22,794 bases of DNA, taken from Acrasis kona (Eukaryota > Heterolobosea > Eutetramitea > Acrasida > Acrasidae). The stretch's first letter is position 1, and each line of letters starts with the position of its first letter. The DNA is taken from assembly GCA_026419775.2 (NCBI GenBank), contig JAOPGA020001673.1, forward strand, positions 1 to 22,794, read 5' to 3'. Positions 16,860 to 22,794 of this stretch are shown one piece after another. The position numbers were made by a program, and so were the translations under genes. The notes beneath the pieces were generated by a model, which did not search any database, was not told the origin of the DNA, and saw nothing but the letters and a program-made list of their open reading frames with translations.

Positions 16860-17815
16860 GTCACTGGATGGACCACATCATTAGTAAATGTGATAGCGGC
16901 GGAAAAGTGAACTGCTAGCAGAAATTGTCACTGCTAGCGGAGAAAAATCACTGCTTGGGGAAAATCGAACCAACTCATGGATAATTGTAAGAGACGTGGA
17001 AAATAGAACATCGAGAGGAGGAAATCCCTACACGCAATAAATATTTGGATCAGTGTATAGAAACCGAGTAAGTTTGTCCCTAACAGATCGATTGAGGACA
17101 GTATAGGTGAGCAGTACCGGGATGTGGTCAGAGTTGTGGAATGATAAAATATTGGAGGAGAAGGCAGTGACGTTTGAGATACCATATATAATGTTATCAA
17201 TGCAGCTGTCCGCAAATGTGGGTGATGTTGTGGCTGTAGAGAGGTGAAATTTTATCCATCAAATTAGTGAGACAGTGGAGGCGTTATGAAGATTTGTCAA
17301 TCTCAACATTCAAGTCCCCAGCAATGAAAATATTGTGTCTTTTCAATCTGGCGCCTGTGATCCATTCTTCAATCTCTTATTCAATTTCCAAAGATTCTTG
17401 ATTTGATGTGGAGCTAGCGTGACTGGTGGGGAGGTAGGCGCAAACGATGGTGGTAGGGTGGAGTTTGAGATTTACTGAAATGCATACTGCTCAACCTTCA
17501 TACATAGAGTTCTTCTGGGAGACCGTGATGACATTGTTCCGAAATTACTTTTTTAGGAAAATGAGTACTCCATATTTCTTTTTATTTGTTAGGCTATGAC
17601 ATAAGCAAATATAACCCAGTTTTTCAAAACTGTGTTGGAGGGTGGGGAGTTCCAAATGTAGGTGGTAGGATTCTTGTATAAATAGAATGTCAACATCATA
17701 TTGAGTGAGGAAGTTGATGATGTTGTGGGAACGGTTTGTCAGCGAAGGCTTGGTAAAGATGATTTTACCGTTGACATTCCATGTGGCGGTGGTAATAGAA
17801 TTTTTACCTATTTAA
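16860..17815 (-). pseudogene. LINE ORF2 endonuclease (EEP) domain, degenerate copy
   Basis: Read on the minus strand from about 17810: TATWNVNGK (catalytic Asn), DVDILFIQESYH (catalytic Glu), TTIVCAYLPTS, FIAGDLNVEID (Asp and Asn), and NSDHIPVLL (final Asp-His). These are the signature residues of the apurinic-type endonuclease of non-LTR elements. The same domain is encoded at 21500-22128 on the plus strand, and the alignment shows that at least two of this copy's stops are mutated codons: TAA at 17286-17284 against CAA, and TGA at 17493-17491 against CGA. Further stops lie elsewhere. With the adjacent fragment it probably represents one decayed LINE running right to left. Confidence 0.75.
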
Positions 17816-18339
17816 CCGAGGGGGTGGAGATTTGTTTTAGGGGCATTGATGAGAAAAAGTGATGGATGCCAGACAGGAGTTCAACATTTTGTTGTGTACT
17901 ATTGTACGTCCCAGAGATTAATGAAAGAGAGAGGGTGTAACAACCTCTACCTAGGATATTGTAAAGGAAGTTGGCTTAAATGTATTTGCGAAATTCCTTA
18001 CCACAGGAGTTGCATTATTGTCAATATGTAGCTTGAATGGGATCTACTTCTTATATCTTGTGAGAAAATGAGACAACCTGAAGCCTAGTTTCCTAATCAA
18101 AGGCATTATTAAATTTTGAAGGGCACTTTATCTCATCTCTTAACGTGAAATTGAAGAAAGTGTGGATATTTTAAATGTTTTAAAAGAATGGAAACAATCT
18201 ATTTATATCAGTAATCTTGATTATACTAGCATAAAGACTGTTAAAAGTTTTACAAGTAAATTTCAAAGCCATTTTTAATTTTCAGCAAAATTTTAACTAT
18301 CTTAATGGGAGCTTGACATTTTATATAGACTACTCAATG
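17816..18339. other. Unassigned stretch between LINE relic and satellite
   Basis: Decayed ORF1-like sequence of the neighbouring LINE may extend some way into the left end, where GGTTAAATAGGTAAAAATTC resembles the ORF1/ORF2 junction of the plus-strand copy. Beyond about 18050 I see only AT-rich sequence without coding potential. Confidence 0.45.
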
Positions 18340-20335
18340 CAAAAAAAGTAATTTTTAATTTTTCTTTGGAGTAATATTATAGGTCAGAATGCTCAAATAT
18401 ACGTATTCGGAGTTTTCGTCCCTAGCCTTTCAACTTCACCTTTGAATTAGCGAAAGTCGATTCCTAAATTCCCGATACGAATATTTGAGCTTCCAAAGTA
18501 TAATGGCTCAGGAAAAAAATCAAAAATCATTAAGCTTGGGTTTGGGTCGAGATTGATTTTTGATTTTTTCCTGGAGTAATATATGTCAAAAAGCTCAAAT
18601 ATGCGTATATAGAGTGTCTGTGACTAGATTTTCTACTTTAGCATTAGTTAACATATGTCACTTTTAAAATTCCCGATCCGAATATTTGAGCTACTCAAGC
18701 GTTTTAGCTTAATAAAAAATCAAAAATCGTTAAGCTTGGGTTTGGTCGAAATTAATTTTTGATATTTTTCTAGAAAAATATAGGTCGAAATAATCAGATA
18801 TGCGTATCTGGAGTTTCTGTTGCTAGCTTTTCAACTTTATCTTTGAGTCAGCGAGATTCGATTATTAAATTCCCGATACAAATATATGAGCACTCTAGGC
18901 GTACTAGCATTAGAAAAAAATCAAAAATCAAAAAACTTAAGTTTGGATCGAAATAAATTTTTAATTTTTTCATGGAGAAACATAGGTCAATATGCTCGAA
19001 TATACGTATTCGGAGTTTTCGTCCCTCGCCTTTCGACTTTACCTTTGAGTCAGTGAGATTTGATTCTAAAATTCCCGATACGGATATTTGAGCTTCTTAA
19101 GCATAATAGCTCAAGAAAAAATCAAAAATCTAAAAGTTTGGAATGAGTAAGATTTAAATTTTAATAATTCTCCTAAAGATCATAGGTTAAGACGCTCAAA
19201 TATTCGTATCGGGAGTTTTCGTCGTTGAGATTTCAACTTCGTCTTTGTGTCAGGGAAAGTCGATTCGTAAATTCCCGATTCGAATATTCGAGCTTCCTAA
19301 GTATAATGACTTATAGAAAAATCAAAAATCGTTAATCTTGGGTTTGGGTCGAAATTTATTTTTGATTTTTTTCTAGAGGAATATAGTTTTAAATGCTCGA
19401 ATATAGGTATTCGGAATTTTTGTCCTCAAGTTTTCAACTTCACCTTTGAGTCAGTAAGAGTTAATTCTTAAATTACCGATACGTATATTTTAGCTTCTTA
19501 AGCATAATAGCTCAAGAAAAAATCAAAAATCAAAACAATTGGGTTTATGTTAAAACTAAATTTTAATTTTTTTTCCTGCGGAATATAGTGTAAGAGGCCC
19601 AAATATGCGTATTCGGAGTTTTCGACATCGGCTTTGTTACTTCACCTTTAAGTTAGCGAATGTCGATCCTTAAATTCCCGATACGAATATTTGAGCTTCC
19701 TAAGTATAATGACTTAAAGAAAAATCAAAAATCGTTAAGCTTGGGTTTGGGTCGAGATTGATTTTTGATTTTTTTCTGTAGTAATATAGGTTAAAACCCT
19801 CAAATATACGTATCGGGAATTTTCTTCTCTAGCTTTTCAACTTCATCATTGAGTTAGCGAAAGTCGAATCCTAAATTCCCGATACGTGTATTTAAGCTTC
19901 TTGAGTGGTCTAGTTCAATAAAAAATTGAAATTTGAAAAGCTTGGGTTTGGGTCGAAATTTTTTTTGGTTTTTTCTAGATCTCTATCACAAATAAGAAGC
20001 TCAAAAATTCGTATCGGAAGTTTAATGTCATATTGATTACAGCAAAAATAAAACTCTGAATTCGAATATTTAAGCATTCTGACCTATATTCCAACAGAAA
20101 ATAATAAAAAATCGATTTTGTTACAAACCCTAACTTTTCAATTTTTTTATGAGCTATTAAGCTTGATAAGCTCAAATATACGTATCGGGAATTTAAGAAT
20201 CAACTCTCACTAACTCAAAGGTAAAGTTGAAAAGCTAGCAATAAATACTCTAGATACGCATTATTGAGCATTTTGATTTATTACTCCAGAAAAAAATCAT
20301 AAATTAATTTTGACTCAAACAAATTTTAATTCCTG
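18340..20335. repeat. Satellite array of about 200-bp dyad-symmetric units
   Basis: A diverged tandem array. AAATTCCCGATACGAATATT-type blocks recur near 18465, 18667, 18867, 19070, 19267, 19470, 19673 and 19873, and AAGCTTGGGTTTGGGTCGA-type blocks near 18532, 18732, 18935, 19335, 19737 and 19939, giving a period of 198-205 bp. Each unit is itself palindromic: an arm reading GATTTTTGATTTTTTCCTGG, then GCTCAAATATACGTAT, is repeated as its complement, with the two centres (CTTTTCAACTTCACCTTTGAGT-like and CTTGGGTTTGGG-like) between arms. From about 20040 the centres appear complemented, so the last one to one and a half units are inverted relative to the first eight. No coding frame persists. Confidence 0.9.
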
Positions 20336-20339
20336 GCAA

Positions 20340-20895
20340 GAAATGACCAAAGCATAACTGCATTTACATGTTTGGGTAAGCGACATCGATTTATAACTGC
20401 ACCATTAGGTTTAAAACATATTCTATCCAGTTTCCAACATAGTCAAAGCACTGTTACAAGTAAACGGAGTGACTAATTATGCTTGTAATCATGTTGACAA
20501 CATAATTATTTATAGCAAGACATTAGAAAAGCACATAATAAAACGTTTTAAACGCACTCACAGCTATGAACCTTATACAGCCTGCCAAATGTAACTTTTT
20601 CTTATAACTATACTTTTCTTATACAAAAGTGCCTTTATTAGGATATTGAATTGAGCAAGCTGGTATGCATCTAAATGTATACAAATTGTGCAACATATTA
20701 AGCAAGCCCAATAGACCCAGCTCAAAGAAAGGAATTCAACACCTTGTTAAATTTATCAACTTCTTTAAAAGATTCTTACTTTATGCTAGTGAGCTGTTAC
20801 ACCCAATCATTAGCATGAAAGAGAAAATGTTCAATTGGAATGATTACCCACATTTAAAAGAAGCCCGCCAATGTTATAAGAGGACCTTTGGTTGA
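20340..20895 (+). pseudogene. Ty3/gypsy-type reverse transcriptase relic
   Basis: In shifting plus-strand frames the sequence encodes ITAFTCLGKRHRFITAPLGLKH, the palm segment before the active site, then HVDNIIIYSKTLEKHI where the active YVDD box of Ty3 elements is expected (here His-Val-Asp-Asn, so inactive). From 20665 a single frame reads LCNILSKPNRPSSKKGIQHL, FINFFKRFLLYASELLHPI and FNWNDYPHL, the conserved thumb-to-RNase-H connection. Gag, protease, integrase and long terminal repeats are not seen. The fragment lies between the satellite and the LINE. Confidence 0.75.
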
Positions 20896-20952
20896 CAGCG
20901 CGAAGTAAAAGATGTTACCACAACAAGAGGCATAAGTTCTCACAAAAGAAAA

Positions 20953-20993
20953 CTTATACCTGGGTACCAATTCACTTTCTCACCAGGTATAAG
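20953..20993. repeat. 11-bp inverted repeat near the LINE 5' end
   Basis: CTTATACCTGG and CCAGGTATAAG form a perfect stem with a 19-nt loop, just before the region where ORF1 becomes readable. It could be a 5' untranslated hairpin of the element; no function is shown. Confidence 0.55.
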
Positions 20994-21507
20994 AATACGT
21001 CACCATCCCCAAAACCACCGAAAACATCCAATGGACCTGTGGTAATTAATTACCCAAACACATCAAAACCAGCATCCCCTACTATCTCTTGGGTTGAAGC
21101 CATAACACCACCACACCTCCACACACCTCCACGTTGAAAACAAAAAAGAGGAGACACCGAAAGAGACGTGGCAAGAAAGCGAAAAGGGTTCTCATGGAGA
21201 CATCAGTCCACAAAATTAACAGCACGGAAGATACTTTTGATGCTGTGAATTTCACACAAACCCAGCACGTGATCCCAACATCCAATCGCTCCAAAAAAGA
21301 ATCCCTCCATGAGAAATTCAATTTTTGAAAGATCAAATCAAAGCCTACCAAAATAGGATCCTCTCGATGGAAACATCAATTTCCATGATGGTTGGAACAA
21401 TGTCAAACACCAAACAAAACATGTCCGATATTTCAACGTGCGTGAGGGGACTATTTGCAGCGCTTCAATCAAATAACATGCCCTCCACCCACATTAAGAA
21501 TGGTTAA
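20990..21507 (+). pseudogene. LINE ORF1 (gag-like nucleic-acid-binding protein), frameshifted
   Basis: Three successive frames read as one protein: a Pro/Ser/Lys-rich N-terminus (SPSPKPPKTSNGPVV, ISWVEAITPP), a strongly basic stretch (KTKKRRHRKRRGKKAKR) from 21134, and a helical segment (KDQIKAYQNRILSMETSISM) ending at TAA 21507. Frames change near 21125-21134 and near 21320, the second at a run of five T. The profile suits an RNA-binding, coiled-coil ORF1 product. Its stop overlaps the ATG of ORF2. Confidence 0.6.
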
Positions 21508-22128
21508 AGATTCCATCACCATCGCCACCTGGAATGTCAACGGTAAACTTATTTCCACCAAACTACCGTTGACAAACCGCTCCCACAACATTGTCAACTT
21601 CCTCACCCGATATGACGTTGACATTCTCTGCATCCAAGAATCCCACCACATCCATTCGGAACTCCCCACCCTCCAACACAGTTTCGGAAAACTCGGCTAC
21701 ATACTAACAAAAAGAAACATGGAGTGCTCATTATCATGAAAAAGAGATTCTGAAACAATGTAATTACCGTCTCCCAGAAGAACTCTACGTACGAAGGTCG
21801 AGCGGTATGTATTTCGGTTAACCTTAAACTCCACCCTACCACCATTGTCTGTGCATACCTCCCCACAAGCCATACCAGTACCACCTCAAACCAAGAATCA
21901 TTGGGAATTGAAGTCAAAGAATGGATTACAGGAGCACGTTTGAAAAGACATGACATTATTATTGCCGGTGATTTCAATGTCAAAATTGATGATTCTTCAC
22001 AACGTGGTCGCCGCATCACCAATCTGATGGACAAATTCCACCTCTCTTCGGCAACAACCTCGCCCACATTCTCGGAAAACTGCATTGATAACATTTTATA
22101 CAGCATATCGAACGTAACTGCAGTCACT
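21500..22128 (+). pseudogene. LINE ORF2 N-terminus: EEP endonuclease domain
   Basis: ORF2 begins at ATG 21500, overlapping the ORF1 stop by 8 nt (ATGGTTAA). Motifs are IATWNVNGK (catalytic Asn), DVDILCIQESHH (catalytic Glu), a one-base frameshift near 21712, TTIVCAYLPTS, IIIAGDFNVKID (Asp and Asn) and CIDNILYSISN. A TGA at about 21749-21751 stands where the other copy has an Arg codon (CGG). The domain nicks target DNA for target-primed reverse transcription. This copy is better preserved than the one at 16860-17815 but is truncated before the reverse transcriptase. Confidence 0.78.
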
Positions 22129-22210
22129 TCTAGAGTATTAAATTCTAACGAGGTTATTACATTTCATGACTCTGAGCCAATAGCGGAGACAACATCCGCT
22201 AGTGAGGCCT

Positions 22211-22411
22211 CTAGAGAACTATTGACCTCCGACAAATATCCAGTCGAGCAAATAGGAGTGGCAGGATCTGTGAATTGTTGTTCATCTTGTCACACAGTTC
22301 CTCAAGGTCCATACAACCGATGCTGTTCTTGAGGAGAACACCACCCTTCGCTCCAAGCGCATTAACCTTGTCCAAAAGCGATTGTGAAGTTGGAATTTGA
22401 GAATGTGACAT
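22211..22411 (-). CDS. Unrecognised small coding region, 66 residues, probably extended after a frameshift
   Basis: ATG 22411 opens MSHSQIPTSQSLLDKVNALG and closes at TAG 22211. In the next frame, protein-like sequence continues (GYLSEVNSSLEASLADVVSA) to a TGA near 22168, so a one-base frameshift near 22245 or a small intron may join the two into about 85 residues with mostly helical, amphipathic character. No metal-binding, membrane or catalytic motif is visible and I do not recognise a family. It lies just beyond the truncated LINE on the opposite strand. Confidence 0.38.
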   Translation of the reverse strand: MSHSQIPTSQSLLDKVNALGAKGGVLLKNSIGCMDLEELCDKMNNNSQILPLLFARLDICRRSIVL

Positions 22412-22469
22412 AGTGATGTGTAAACGATTAATTTCAAACAATCTTTCACAAACGCGTACTCAACTCATT

Positions 22470-22794
22470 TTAACCGGTCAATCTCCCTCCAAATCTGTTA
22501 CAATGGGTTAATAAATAAAATAAAATACATTCTTTATCATAGAGGGTAAATAATATTAGTCCTATGGAAATATAATATAAGCTCAAGCCAGGGATTTTAT
22601 CTACAATGTTTGCTTGCACTGAAACGTTTGCAGAATCTTTTGTTGATGGTGGCGGTGGAAGAACTGATGGTCTAGTGGTATCTGATGACAACAATGACGG
22701 TTCACCAAGCTCTATGTGGTCTTGGATGTGAGATGTTCTTAGCGCATACTTGTTGTGCTTTTCCTCTTCCAATTGCCTAGCCCGCTCCTTTTGT
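22470..22794 (-). CDS. 3' part of an unrecognised gene running off the right edge
   Basis: The minus strand is open in one frame from the window edge. It starts with a charged helical segment (ERARQLEEEKHNKYALR), then LGEPSLLSSDTTRPSVLPPPP and a Ser/Thr-rich stretch. After SVQANI the sequence turns hydrophobic and less protein-like. A GTAGAT donor there and a TTTCCATAG acceptor 43 nt on would splice to an immediate stop, giving a plausible C-terminus. The residues after that point may therefore be intronic or untranslated. The start and most of the protein lie outside the window. It points toward the small gene at 22211-22411 in the same orientation. Confidence 0.4.
   Translation of the reverse strand, partial: QKERARQLEEEKHNKYALRTSHIQDHIELGEPSLLSSDTTRPSVLPPPPSTKDSANVSVQANIVDKIPGLSLYYISIGLILFTLYDKECILFYLLTHCNRFGGRLTG

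Larger units (their letters stand above)
20896..22130 (+). mobile_element. LINE 5' half, plus strand, truncated after the endonuclease
   Basis: This copy holds a broken ORF1 and the N-terminal endonuclease of ORF2, homologous to the minus-strand copy at 16860-17815. Similarity to that copy stops near 22128, after SISNVTAV, where unrelated sequence begins, so reverse transcriptase and RNase H are absent. The left limit is set only by the end of Ty3 similarity. No target duplication was found. An 11-bp inverted repeat (CTTATACCTGG at 20953-20963 and complement at 20983-20993) lies near the 5' end. Confidence 0.7.

Noticed and set aside
16934-17215. 93-residue ORF
   Set aside because: The true frame here encodes the end of the LINE endonuclease (NSDHIPVLL); this ORF is a shadow in another frame.
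18340-20335. CRISPR array
   Set aside because: The period is about 200 bp, units are diverged throughout with no constant repeat and variable spacer, and the context is eukaryotic.
1-22794. tRNA or rRNA genes
   Set aside because: I saw no cloverleaf with a GGTTCRANYC-type T-loop and matching arms, and no rRNA-like conserved block on either strand.

Overview
The window looks like repeat-rich, AT-rich nuclear DNA of a eukaryote, most probably an early-diverging fungus (Mucoromycota-like; this is inference). The reasons are very short GT-AG introns (41, 43 and 54 nt in one gene, probably 35 and 51 nt in two others), AATAAA signals at or just after stop codons, RNase-H-bearing non-LTR retrotransposons, and hAT, MULE and Ty3 relics side by side. 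There is no operon structure, rRNA or tRNA. A few N bases show a draft assembly. Almost everything recognisable is mobile DNA or a gene of the kind that travels with it, and nearly all of it is damaged.

Left part. A minus-strand TET/JBP-like 2-oxoglutarate/Fe(II) dioxygenase with an N-terminal Cys cluster and two frameshifts fills 251-1648. A complete 2.68-kb hAT transposon (1847-4528) follows, with 19-bp terminal inverted repeats and a near-perfect 8-bp target duplication. It carries a once-frameshifted BED-finger transposase and a small divergent ORF behind what looks like a two-way TATA promoter.

Middle part, 4.5-13.4 kb. This is an unusual set of degenerate genes in alternating orientation: a four-exon coiled-coil gene with a Gln/Pro/His-rich tail (4880-6283), a C2H2 zinc-finger ORF next to a MULE transposase relic (6729-7911), an unknown gene (9588-10111), a Ulp1-like cysteine protease relic (10188-10862), a Cys/His-cluster coiled-coil gene (11059-11625) and a DEDD-exonuclease-like relic (11743-12077). 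A 5'-truncated LINE with a 13-bp target duplication (12078-13027) landed beside or inside the last. Several of these genes contain in-frame TAA, TAG or TGA where CAA, CAG or CGA would keep the frame open.

Right part. A minus-strand LINE relic (13833-14053 plus 16541 to about 17815) was split by a 2,487-bp MULE (14054-16540) with 31-bp terminal inverted repeats and a perfect 9-bp target duplication. The MULE gene has a SWIM finger but seems to lack the segment with the first catalytic Asp. Next comes a roughly 2-kb satellite (18340-20335) of about 200-bp units that are themselves dyad-symmetric, with an orientation switch near 20.0-20.1 kb. Then follow a Ty3/gypsy reverse-transcriptase relic (20340-20895), a plus-strand LINE 5' half with ORF1 overlapping ORF2 (20896-22130), and two unrecognised minus-strand coding pieces, one running off the right edge.

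The genes do not form a visible pathway. The layers of insertion give a partial history: the MULE is younger than the LINE copy it splits, and the truncated LINE is younger than the exonuclease-like gene it interrupts. The best candidates for something new are the dioxygenase, the protease/exonuclease/zinc-finger set in the middle, and the palindromic satellite.
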